This document shows, piece after piece, positions 1-5,970 of a stretch of DNA of 6,030 nt; within the stretch, counting starts at the first letter, position 1, and each line of letters begins with the position of its first letter. Source of the DNA: Parvularculaceae bacterium (lineage in GTDB: Bacteria > Pseudomonadota > Alphaproteobacteria > Caulobacterales > Parvularculaceae); assembly GCA_013389125.1 (NCBI GenBank), contig JACADX010000130.1, positions 1 to 6,030 of the forward strand, written 5' to 3'. Under the pieces are notes generated by a model. The model had not been told where the DNA came from and searched no databases. It worked only from the letters and a program-made list of their open reading frames with translations. Position numbers and translations under genes: made by a program.

Positions 1-909
1 CCCCTCGCCGAGCGAGGTCTTCGGCGACCAGCCGAGAGCCTTCAGCTTCTCGATCGACAGGAGCTTCCTCGGCGCGCCGTCGGGTTTCGAGAGGTCCTTC
101 CTCAGCTCGCCAGTCAACCCGACCGTCTTCATCACCATTCTCGCGAGCGTTTCGATCGTGACATCGGAGCCGACGCCGACATTGATGGGTTGCGAATCGG
201 AATAGCGAATCATGATGTGGACGAGCGCGTCCGCGCAGTCGTCGACATGCATGAACTCGCGATAGGGCGCGCCGGTGCCCCAGATCTCGAAATCGCTTCG
301 GCCGGCGAGCTTCGCCTTGTGCGCGCGCTGGAGCATGCCGGGGATGACATGACTGCTCTCGGGATGAAAGTTGTCGCCGGGGCCGTAAAGGTTGGTCGGC
401 ATTGCGGAAATGAAGTCGCAGCCGTGCTGGCGGCGATACGCCTCGCAAAGCTTCACGCCGGCGATCTTGGCGACCGCGTACCATTCATTGGTCGGCTCGA
501 GCGCGCCGGTCAGCAATGCGTCTTCCGTCATCGGCTGCTGCGCGAGCCGCGGGTAGATGCAGGACGACCCGAGAAACAGCAGCTTCTCGACTTGAACTTC
601 ATAAGCGGCGTGAATGACATTCGCCGCGATCATCAGATTGTCGTAAAGGAAATCAGCTGGACGCGTCGAATTAGCGAGTATTCCGCCGACTTTCGCCGCC
701 GGCAGGAACACCGCATGCGGTCGGCTGGCGCTCATCCATCGGCGAACGGCCGCCTGATCCCGCAGGTCGAGCTCTTCGCGCGCCGCGGTCAGGAGAGCGC
801 CGCAATCTTCGGACTGGAGGCGGCGGATGAGCGCGGAGCCCACCATGCCGCGATGTCCGGCGACAAAGACGCGCTTGCCGGAGAGTTCATATGGTAGCGT
901 GAACGACAT
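1..909 (-). CDS. fcl: GDP-L-fucose synthase (GDP-4-keto-6-deoxymannose 3,5-epimerase/4-reductase), 3' end cut by window edge
   Basis: This cytoplasmic short-chain dehydrogenase/reductase makes GDP-L-fucose from GDP-4-keto-6-deoxy-D-mannose, using NADPH for the reduction. The window holds 303 codons with no stop; the E. coli enzyme has 321 residues, so roughly 15-25 are missing. Seen in the sequence: the Rossmann motif GHRGMVGSA (residues 18-26), AAKVGGILAN (71-80), LGSSCIYP with Ser115 and Cys117 (113-120), NEWYAVAKIAG with Tyr144 and Lys148, PTNLYGPGDNFHP (171-183), His187, REFMHVDD (217-224) and KPDGAPRKLL (275-284). Ser115, Cys117, Tyr144, Lys148, His187 and Arg195 align, with a constant offset of eight, to the catalytic and binding residues of E. 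coli Fcl (S107, C109, Y136, K140, H179, R187, recalled from memory). The start ATG overlaps the gmd stop as TGATG and has no clear Shine-Dalgarno site, which points to translational coupling. The pairing with gmd fixes the pathway. Identification is secure; only the C-terminus is unseen. Confidence 0.97.
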   Translation of the reverse strand, partial: MSFTLPYELSGKRVFVAGHRGMVGSALIRRLQSEDCGALLTAAREELDLRDQAAVRRWMSASRPHAVFLPAAKVGGILANSTRPADFLYDNLMIAANVIHAAYEVQVEKLLFLGSSCIYPRLAQQPMTEDALLTGALEPTNEWYAVAKIAGVKLCEAYRRQHGCDFISAMPTNLYGPGDNFHPESSHVIPGMLQRAHKAKLAGRSDFEIWGTGAPYREFMHVDDCADALVHIMIRYSDSQPINVGVGSDVTIETLARMVMKTVGLTGELRKDLSKPDGAPRKLLSIEKLKALGWSPKTSLGEG

Positions 910-1961
910 CAGCGGAATGCGCCCGAATCAACTTCCGCGAGGTCTTCGAGCACCATTTCCTCGACGAGGCTTTGAAATGAAGTCTTGTGCGTCCAGCCGA
1001 GCGCCCGGCGGGCCTTCGAGGCGTCCGCCTGAAGAATGTCGACCTCGGTCGGGCGGAAATAGCGCGGGTCGATTCGGACAAGAACGGCGCCGCTTTTCCT
1101 ATCAACGCCGACCTCGTCGCCGCCCTTTCCGCGCCAATCGAGCGAAACGCCGACAATGCCGAATGCGCGCTCGACAAATTCGCGCACCGAGCGGCATTCC
1201 CCGGTGCCGAGCACATAGTCTCCCGGCGATTGCTGCTGAAGCATCAGCCACATGCCCTCGACGAAGTCGCGCGCATGACCCCAGTCGCGTTTGGCTTCAA
1301 GATTGCCGAGGAAAAGCTCCTTCTGTCGGCCGCGAACGATGCGCGCGACGGCGCGCGTGATTTTCCTCGTTACGAAAGTCTCGCCGCGCACGGGGCTTTC
1401 GTGATTGAAGAGAATTCCATTCGAACCGTGAACGCCATAGGCTTCGCGATAGTTCACCGTGATCCAATAGGCGTAGAGTTTCGCCGCCGCGTAAGGGCTG
1501 CGCGGGTAGAATGGCGTGTCTTCGTTCTGCGGAATTTCGCGCGCCTTGCCGTAAAGTTCCGATGTCGAAGCCTGGTAGAAGCGGGATTTTCCTTCGAGGC
1601 CGAGGATGCGAATCGCTTCAAGGAGGCGCAGCGCTCCCATCGCGTCCGAGTTCGCCGTGTACTCCGGCGTCTCGAAACTGACCTGAACATGCGATTGCGC
1701 TCCGAGATTGTAGATCTCGTCTGGCTGCGTTTCCTGTACGAGGCGAATGACATTCGTTGAGTCCGTCAGATCGCCGTAGTGGAGAAAGAGGCGCGCATCC
1801 GGATCATGGAAGTCGGCGTAAATGTCGTCGATACGGCCGGTATTGAAGGACGACGAGCGCCGCTTGACGCCGTGCACGATGTAATCCTTGTCGAGGAGCA
1901 GGCGCGCAAGATAGCTGCCGTCTTGACCGGTGACGCCGGTGATCAACGCAACCTTGGCCAT
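909..1961 (-). CDS. gmd: GDP-mannose 4,6-dehydratase
   Basis: This 350-residue cytoplasmic enzyme dehydrates GDP-D-mannose to GDP-4-keto-6-deoxy-D-mannose, the first committed step towards GDP-L-fucose and related deoxysugars. Seen in the sequence: the NADP-binding motif GVTGQDGSYL (residues 9-18), RRSSSFNTGRID (34-45), YNLGAQSHVQVSFE (84-97), QASTSELYGKA (130-140) and RSPYAAAKLYAYW (154-166). Thr133, Glu135, Tyr157 and Lys161 fall at the same numbers as the E. coli catalytic residues. Later family motifs are NHESPVRGETFVTRKI (186-201), RDWGHARDFVEGMW and RYFRPTEVD. The length is slightly below the 373 residues of E. coli GMD but normal for the family. The ATG at 1961 is supported by AAGGGA eight bases upstream and by MAKVALITGVTGQDG matching the usual N-terminus. 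The stop overlaps the fcl start by one base. The glycosyltransferase lies 74 bases upstream, so the three are probably co-transcribed. No defect is visible. Confidence 0.98.
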   Translation of the reverse strand: MAKVALITGVTGQDGSYLARLLLDKDYIVHGVKRRSSSFNTGRIDDIYADFHDPDARLFLHYGDLTDSTNVIRLVQETQPDEIYNLGAQSHVQVSFETPEYTANSDAMGALRLLEAIRILGLEGKSRFYQASTSELYGKAREIPQNEDTPFYPRSPYAAAKLYAYWITVNYREAYGVHGSNGILFNHESPVRGETFVTRKITRAVARIVRGRQKELFLGNLEAKRDWGHARDFVEGMWLMLQQQSPGDYVLGTGECRSVREFVERAFGIVGVSLDWRGKGGDEVGVDRKSGAVLVRIDPRYFRPTEVDILQADASKARRALGWTHKTSFQSLVEEMVLEDLAEVDSGAFR

Positions 1962-1969
1962 CTTGAGGT

Positions 1970-1975
1970 TCCCTT
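1970..1975 (-). promoter_or_regulatory. Ribosome binding site of gmd
   Basis: On the minus strand these bases read AAGGGA, with eight bases between them and the ATG at 1961-1959. This matches the anti-Shine-Dalgarno reasonably well and supports the chosen gmd start. It gives gmd its own translation initiation, unlike fcl, which has no such site. Confidence 0.6.
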
Positions 1976-2035
1976 GCGCCCGTGCGGCTCTTTCCTAATC
2001 GACCCGCAGGCTAATTCAACGCCCCGTCGGCGCCG

Positions 2036-3091
2036 TCACGCGATCCGGATCGACTGGAGCCGCGCTGATCCGCCGGAATCTGCGCGAAACCGGACGATTG
2101 GCGCCTCGCCGGGTCGCACGGAAAGGGGCATCTCGATCGCCGCGGAGGCTTCGACCTCTAGCTGTTGTCCGCTGGCGGAAACAAGGACCGCCGGACCTTC
2201 GACCTTGAGCCGTATCTGAAGCGAATGCGACGGACCGCGCCCGTAGTAGGCGATCGGAATGCTCGCCTCGCCTGCGATCTCGCCGTTGCGGCCGAGACCA
2301 TGAATGGTCCTGAGGCCCCTCATCGACCGCATCGCATCCGCGACGCGGTTCGGCGCGGCGTATTCGAGAACGTGATGAAGACCGAATCCGATGCGGCTCT
2401 TGAGCCGGCGCAGAGGCGGATTATTCGCATCGATAATTCGATTCAGCTCCTTTCGCCTTTTTGGGCCGAACCCGCCGGTCTTCGCTTCCCTGCTCCACAG
2501 GACGCGGGAGAACACATCGTCGGTCGATCGAAACCTCGCGCCGCTCTTCCAGAGCCGGGTCCAGAGGTCCCAGTCCATCGTGTAATGAAGCGACGCGTCA
2601 AGCCCGCCCGCCGCCTCGCAGGCGGCGCTCTTAAAAAAGCAGGAGGGCTGGGAAATGATGCAGCCTGAGAGAATCGCGGCGCTCGGCGGCTCGACCGCCC
2701 AGTGATAGCCGACAACCTCGTTATCGTCATTGATGATGACGCTGTTTCCATAGAAGACGTCCGTATCGGGATTTTCGCGGAAATGCGCGACGACCGCCGC
2801 GAGCGCGCCCGGATAAAGGGCGTCGTCGGCGTTAAGCCAGCCGACGATCTCGCCCGGCGCCTTTTCCCATCCCTCGAGAATGGCGGCGGTCTGGCCGCTG
2901 TCGGGGCCGGTCCGACGATAGAAGATGAGACGGGCGAACTCGTCGATCAGCGTCGCGGTTCGCGCGTCCCCGGAAGCGTCCATCACGGAAATTATCGGCT
3001 GGGGCGACTGAACGGCGAGGCTGGCGAGACAGTCGCGCAGGAGCGGATGATAGGCCCCGATAGGGACCGCGATTGAAATCGTCGGCGTCAT
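2036..3091 (-). CDS. Glycosyltransferase family 2 protein with extra beta-rich C-terminal region
   Basis: This is a probable inverting GT-A glycosyltransferase that moves a sugar from a nucleotide donor to a growing glycan at the inner face of the membrane. With the ATG at 3091 it has 351 residues and opens as TISIAVPIGAYHPLLRDCL, the usual first strand and helix of the fold. Seen in the sequence: DSGQTAAI (64-71), the metal-binding DxD-type motif in WLNADDALYPGAL (85-97), SQPSCFF (147-153) and TMDWDLWTRLW (171-181), which should carry the catalytic acidic residue. Residues 1 to about 225 form the GT domain. Residues 226-265 are a basic helical linker. Residues 266-351 are predicted to be beta-strand rich and match no family I recognise. 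There is no membrane segment. A longer reading from a TTG at 3106 is possible but lacks a ribosome site and adds only MARKT. Being just upstream of gmd and fcl suggests surface polysaccharide synthesis. Donor and acceptor cannot be read from sequence; fucose transfer is a guess. Confidence 0.9.
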   Translation of the reverse strand: MTPTISIAVPIGAYHPLLRDCLASLAVQSPQPIISVMDASGDARTATLIDEFARLIFYRRTGPDSGQTAAILEGWEKAPGEIVGWLNADDALYPGALAAVVAHFRENPDTDVFYGNSVIINDDNEVVGYHWAVEPPSAAILSGCIISQPSCFFKSAACEAAGGLDASLHYTMDWDLWTRLWKSGARFRSTDDVFSRVLWSREAKTGGFGPKRRKELNRIIDANNPPLRRLKSRIGFGLHHVLEYAAPNRVADAMRSMRGLRTIHGLGRNGEIAGEASIPIAYYGRGPSHSLQIRLKVEGPAVLVSASGQQLEVEASAAIEMPLSVRPGEAPIVRFRADSGGSARLQSIRIA

Positions 3092-3094
3092 CGT

Positions 3095-3099
3095 CTTCC
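3095..3099 (-). promoter_or_regulatory. Possible ribosome binding site favouring the ATG start of the glycosyltransferase
   Basis: The minus strand reads GGAAG three bases before the ATG at 3091. The spacing is short, but it is the only purine-rich site near the start. The in-frame TTG at 3106 is preceded by pyrimidine-rich sequence, so the ATG is preferred. Confidence 0.4.
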
Positions 3100-3105
3100 G
3101 CGCCA

Positions 3106-3140
3106 AAGGAAATCGCCGCCGGCTTCAGGCCGTTCGGCGG
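3106..3140 (-). terminator. Possible weak terminator or attenuator between the RTX gene and the glycosyltransferase
   Basis: On the minus strand, CCGCC (3140-3136) pairs with GGCGG (3120-3116). Inside it, GGC pairs with GCC across a CTGAA loop, with a four-base bulge on one side. The hairpin is followed by CGATTTCCTTT, a broken T-rich tail in very GC-rich DNA. It lies 76 bases after the RTX stop codon and just before the glycosyltransferase, where a terminator or partial read-through point would be expected. The tail is not a clean T run, so the call is tentative. Confidence 0.3.
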
Positions 3141-3215
3141 TTCATCGCGTATCGGATAGAGGGGTGCGGAGCAAGGCTTGCACCGCGCGCAATCCCTGGA
3201 TCATCGCGCGAAGCT

Positions 3216-5699
3216 CTAGCCGAAGGCGAAGTCGTTGGCGTTGAGCTGCGAGACGAGGACGCCTTCAAGAACAATAACGACGCCATTGCCGAAGTTGATC
3301 GTCGTATTGACGCCGTTGTCGGTCGCGGCGGCGAGGACCTCGCCGAATGTATCGAAACTCGCGCCAAAGCCGACAAGGCGGATCGTGTCCGCGACCGCCG
3401 CGCCGGCGGCGAAATCGCGGATCGTATCCGTTCCGGCCCCGAGCTGGAAGGTGAAGACGTCATTATCGGCGCCGCCGATCAGCGTATCGTTGCCGGCCCC
3501 GCCGATCATGGTGTCAAAACCGACGCCGCCGTTAAGGCTGTCCGCGCCGTTTCCGCCTTCGACGGAATCGCCGCCGCCGCCGCCGTCGACGACGTCGTCG
3601 CCGTCATCGCCGAAGATCCGGTCTTGGCCGCTTTGGCCGATAAGAAGGTCGTTCTCCGTGCCGCCGCGCATCGTGTCATTGCCGACGCCTCCGATCAGCG
3701 TGTCGGCGGTTTCGCCGCCGGAGAGCGAGTCCGCGTCGTCGCCGCCGAGGATATAGTCAAAGCCCTTGCCGCCATCGATCGTATCGAGTCCGATGCTGCC
3801 GGACAGAATGTCATTGCCGTTGCCGCCGAGGATGCTGTCATCTCCGGAAGCGCTGTAAACGCTGTCGTTGTTTGCGCCACCGTCGATTGTGTCGTTCCCG
3901 GAGCCGCTGTCGACCGTATCGTTGCCAGCGCCGCCAAGGATCGAATCCCGACCGCCGAGACCGAGAACGAAATCGGCGCCGTCGCCGCCGTCGACGGTGT
4001 CGTTGCCGTTGCCGGCGTCGATCCTGTCGTCGCCAAGTCCGCCGATCACGCGGTCGCTGCCTTCGCCGCCCTCGATCGTATCGTTGCCGGCGCCGCCGTT
4101 GACCGTGTCGCCGGTGTTAAGACCGCGCATCAGGTCAGCGCCGTTAAGGCCGCTGAGGACGTCAGCGCCCGCGCCGCCGACAATAAGATCGTCGCCGTTT
4201 GTCGCGACGCCCGCACCGACCGCTGCGCCGCCGAATACGACATAGGTCGATCCGGCGCCGTTAAGTCCCGGCGGATCGGTTCTGGTCGCGCCGATCAGGA
4301 GATCCGAAAATCCGTCATCGTTGATGTCCGCGGCGCCGACCGACGATCCGGCGACGTCGTTCGCGCCGACTCCGTTCAGCGCAAAACCCTGCCATCCCTT
4401 GAGGGCGGCGAGGTCGATCGTCGATAAGAATCCGTACTTCGATCCGAAGATCACATAGGCTTGACCTGCGTCCGAAACGCCGTTCGGGTTGGCGAAGAAG
4501 GCGCCGATGATGAGATCGTCATAGCCGTCGCCGTTCATATCCCCGGCCGACGCGATGGAGATCCCGAGCTCGTCCTGATTGGCGCCGCCATGGACGATAA
4601 AGCCGTTCGCGCCGTTCAAGGCTGATAGATTGACCGTCGCGCCGAACCCGCCATTCTTGCCGAAAATGACGTAGGTCTTGCCGGCGCTCGACTTGCCGCT
4701 CGGATCGGCGCCGATTGCGCCGATCGCGATGTCGTCAAAACCGTCGCCATTGATGTCGCCGATCGACGTCGCCGAATAGCCGGAAAGGTCGCCGGCTGCT
4801 TCGCCGACAATTTGGAAGCCGTTCGTTCCGTTGATGCTTGAGAGTTCGACGGCGGCGCCAAAGCCGGTTGTCTTCCCGAACAGCACATAGGCGCCGCCTG
4901 TTCCGCCAAGGCCGGAGGCCCCGATCAGGAGATCGCTGACGCCGTCGCCGTTGACGTCGCCCGCCGAAGACACCGACTGGCCACTTGAATCGCCGATCGC
5001 CGCGCCATTGATGACGAAGCCGTTCGAGCCGTTAAGCGTCGACGCCTGAAAAGTGGCGCTGAACGCGCCGGTCGACCCGAAAACGACGTAGGATTTTCCA
5101 GTGTCGGCGCCCGCGCTGGCGTCGGCGTATTTTGCGCCGACGATGAAGTCGTCAATGCCGTCACCGTTGATGTCGCCGGCGCCGGCGACCGCCCCGCCAA
5201 GCGCGTCGGCGGCCAGATCGCCGCCGATCCTGAAGCCGGTCGCGCCATTAAGGGACGACAATTCGAATGACGGTCCGTAGGAGCCGGTGCCGCCGAAGAT
5301 CACATAGGCCGCGCCCGATCCCGTGCCGCCGGGATTGGCGCCCGGCGCGCCGATGATGATGTCGGCAAAGCCGTCATTGTTAATGTCGCCCGCGAAATCG
5401 ACGCTTGTTCCGGCCATGCTTGCGCCCGCGACGCCGTTGAGCCTGAACCCGTTTGAAGCGTTCAGCGAAGAAAGGTCGAAGGTCGCGCCAAATCCGGCTG
5501 ATGTTCCATAAAGCAGATAGGTCGCGCCGTCCTGCGGGCTGCCGGTATTGGCGTATGGAGCGCCGATGATGAAGTCTTCAAAACCGTCGCCGTTGAAATC
5601 GCCGCCGCCTGCGACGGACCATCCTGCGTGCCCGCTCGCAAACTCGCCGCGAATTTCAAAGCCGTTTGCTCCGTTAAGCGAACTCAGATTGACAGCCAT
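3216..5699 (-). CDS. Secreted calcium-binding protein: seven-repeat FG-GAP beta-propeller fused to 28 RTX repeats
   Basis: This 827-residue protein is probably exported by a type I secretion system and acts outside the cell, perhaps as an adhesin or matrix protein. There is no N-terminal signal peptide: it opens MAVNLSSLNGANGFEI, straight into the first repeat. Residues 5-490 hold seven FG-GAP/integrin-alpha-like repeats, each with a calcium loop of the DxNxDGxxD type at residues 34, 105, 176, 248, 315, 387 and 458, followed by a strand such as FIIGAPYA. Residues 501-752 are 28 consecutive RTX nonapeptides (consensus GGxGNDxI), which form a calcium-binding beta-roll. Residues 753-827 are a C-terminal cap with DTIRDFAAG, ADTIRLVGFG and the ending LNANDFAFG, typical of type I substrates. 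GGAG sits seven bases before the ATG. No catalytic domain is visible, so enzymatic activity is not supported. It may have its own promoter in the 5700-6030 region. A structural or ligand-binding role is inferred. Confidence 0.95.
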   Translation of the reverse strand: MAVNLSSLNGANGFEIRGEFASGHAGWSVAGGGDFNGDGFEDFIIGAPYANTGSPQDGATYLLYGTSAGFGATFDLSSLNASNGFRLNGVAGASMAGTSVDFAGDINNDGFADIIIGAPGANPGGTGSGAAYVIFGGTGSYGPSFELSSLNGATGFRIGGDLAADALGGAVAGAGDINGDGIDDFIVGAKYADASAGADTGKSYVVFGSTGAFSATFQASTLNGSNGFVINGAAIGDSSGQSVSSAGDVNGDGVSDLLIGASGLGGTGGAYVLFGKTTGFGAAVELSSINGTNGFQIVGEAAGDLSGYSATSIGDINGDGFDDIAIGAIGADPSGKSSAGKTYVIFGKNGGFGATVNLSALNGANGFIVHGGANQDELGISIASAGDMNGDGYDDLIIGAFFANPNGVSDAGQAYVIFGSKYGFLSTIDLAALKGWQGFALNGVGANDVAGSSVGAADINDDGFSDLLIGATRTDPPGLNGAGSTYVVFGGAAVGAGVATNGDDLIVGGAGADVLSGLNGADLMRGLNTGDTVNGGAGNDTIEGGEGSDRVIGGLGDDRIDAGNGNDTVDGGDGADFVLGLGGRDSILGGAGNDTVDSGSGNDTIDGGANNDSVYSASGDDSILGGNGNDILSGSIGLDTIDGGKGFDYILGGDDADSLSGGETADTLIGGVGNDTMRGGTENDLLIGQSGQDRIFGDDGDDVVDGGGGGDSVEGGNGADSLNGGVGFDTMIGGAGNDTLIGGADNDVFTFQLGAGTDTIRDFAAGAAVADTIRLVGFGASFDTFGEVLAAATDNGVNTTINFGNGVVIVLEGVLVSQLNANDFAFG
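3219..3443 (-). other. C-terminal cap and probable type I secretion signal of the RTX protein
   Basis: Residues 753-827 follow the last nonapeptide. They contain DTIRDFAAG, ADTIRLVGFG, FGEVLAAATDNG, TTINFGNGVVIVLEGV and the final QLNANDFAFG. Alternating hydrophobic strands ending in an aspartate-phenylalanine motif are usual for the uncleaved C-terminal signals of RTX proteins. The assignment rests on pattern similarity. No secretion ATPase or membrane fusion protein is identifiable in the window. Confidence 0.65.
3444..4199 (-). repeat. Unbroken array of 28 RTX nonapeptide repeats
   Basis: Residues 501-752 divide into 28 units of exactly nine residues with no insertion or deletion, or 756 bases as 28 units of 27. 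Position 4 is aspartate in every unit and position 6 is a hydrophobic residue (I, L, V, M or F) in every unit. Many units read NGNDTIDGG or AGNDTLIGG. In this family such repeats form a parallel beta-roll, with calcium bound in the turns and the hydrophobic residue packed inside. Folding is driven by the high calcium outside the cell after export. Confidence 0.93.
4230..5687 (-). repeat. Seven FG-GAP (integrin-alpha-like) repeats, a predicted seven-bladed beta-propeller
   Basis: Seven units of 67-72 residues share one pattern: LSSLNGANGF, a short variable stretch, G-SVA-AGDINGDG-DD-IIGA, a variable loop with glycines, then YVIFG. The opening LSSLNG-type motif recurs at residues 5, 76, 147, 219, 286, 358 and 430. 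The calcium-loop aspartates are spaced 71, 71, 72, 67, 72 and 71 residues apart, so in DNA the period is about 213-216 bases. Seven blades is the count in integrin alpha-subunit propellers, so the repeats can close into one complete ring. The units are similar enough to suggest duplication within the gene. Confidence 0.9.
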
Positions 5700-5706
5700 T
5701 TACCAA

Positions 5707-5710
5707 CTCC
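5707..5710 (-). promoter_or_regulatory. Ribosome binding site of the RTX protein gene
   Basis: The minus strand reads GGAG with a seven-base spacer (TTGGTAA) before the ATG at 5699-5697. This is the best-placed Shine-Dalgarno site in the window and fixes the start. The upstream A/T-rich spacer stands out from the GC-rich surroundings and suggests efficient translation. Confidence 0.75.
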
Positions 5711-5741
5711 GACCTGCGCGCGAATGCCTCTCGCGCCCTTG

Positions 5742-5766
5742 CTGTTGCGACGTTGCGCCTGTTGCG
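5742..5766. repeat. Short direct repeats CTGTTGCG upstream of the RTX gene
   Basis: CTGTTGCG occurs at 5742-5749 and again at 5759-5766, seventeen bases apart, with a partial copy GTTGCG at 5752-5757 between them. They lie 43-67 bases before the RTX start codon, where a regulator site could act if transcription begins nearby. No known binding motif is recognised, and chance in GC-rich DNA is possible. Confidence 0.35.
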
Positions 5767-5840
5767 GCCGCCCAATGCAAAATTCAGCCCAAGCGCGGCG
5801 CAATCGACCGGCGATCATGAGGCCCGAATTGGGACGGCGA

Positions 5841-5920
5841 GCGCGCCCGACGTTTGACGGCGTCGTCAATAGCGCGCCTGGCGACAAAGTGGAAACCGGT
5901 TTTTCGCCAGTCGGGCGCGC
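5841..5920. repeat. Nested inverted-repeat element, possible three-way-junction fold
   Basis: Outer arms GCGCGCCCGAC (5841-5851) and GTCGGGCGCGC (5910-5920) are perfect 11-base complements. Between them are two further dyads. The first is TTGACG-GCGT-CGTCAA at 5854-5869, a perfect six-base stem with a four-base loop. The second is GGCGA (5880-5884) with TCGCC (5904-5908), enclosing the palindrome AAACCGGTTT (5893-5902). The arms nest without crossing, so one strand could fold as a closing stem bearing two hairpins. Similar AAACCGGTTT-centred intergenic repeats are, from memory, common in Hyphomicrobiales. It could be a dispersed repeat, an operator region between divergent genes, or part of a 5' untranslated region. 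Confidence 0.5.
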
Positions 5921-5970
5921 GAATCAACGAGCTTGCGCCTCGCCTGGCGTCTCTCCTTCGAGCGCGCCCC

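Noticed and set aside
190..897. A 235-codon plus-strand open frame
   Set aside because: It is antisense to fcl, whose catalytic motifs are clear on the other strand. The plus-strand translation has no recognisable family feature.
987..1760. A 257-codon plus-strand open frame
   Set aside because: It lies entirely antisense to gmd. Its length comes from GC-rich codon bias on the minus strand, which makes antisense stops rare.
1962..2035. Promoter-like TTGAAT with TAGGAA before gmd
   Set aside because: The match to sigma-70 boxes is poor, especially at -10. The short gap fits an operon better than a new promoter.
3092..3106. TTG start at 3106 for the glycosyltransferase
   Set aside because: It has no ribosome binding site and adds only five residues before a natural ATG that begins the expected first beta-strand of the fold.
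3444..4199. A regular 27-base period that could suggest a DNA minisatellite or CRISPR-like array
   Set aside because: The period is explained by nonapeptide codons. Units vary at synonymous and non-synonymous sites, and there are no conserved repeats with unique spacers.
3624..4427. A 267-codon plus-strand open frame rich in Ala, Val and Asp with a periodic look
   Set aside because: Its periodicity mirrors the 27-base RTX repeat on the coding strand. It is a shadow of that array, not a separate repeat protein.
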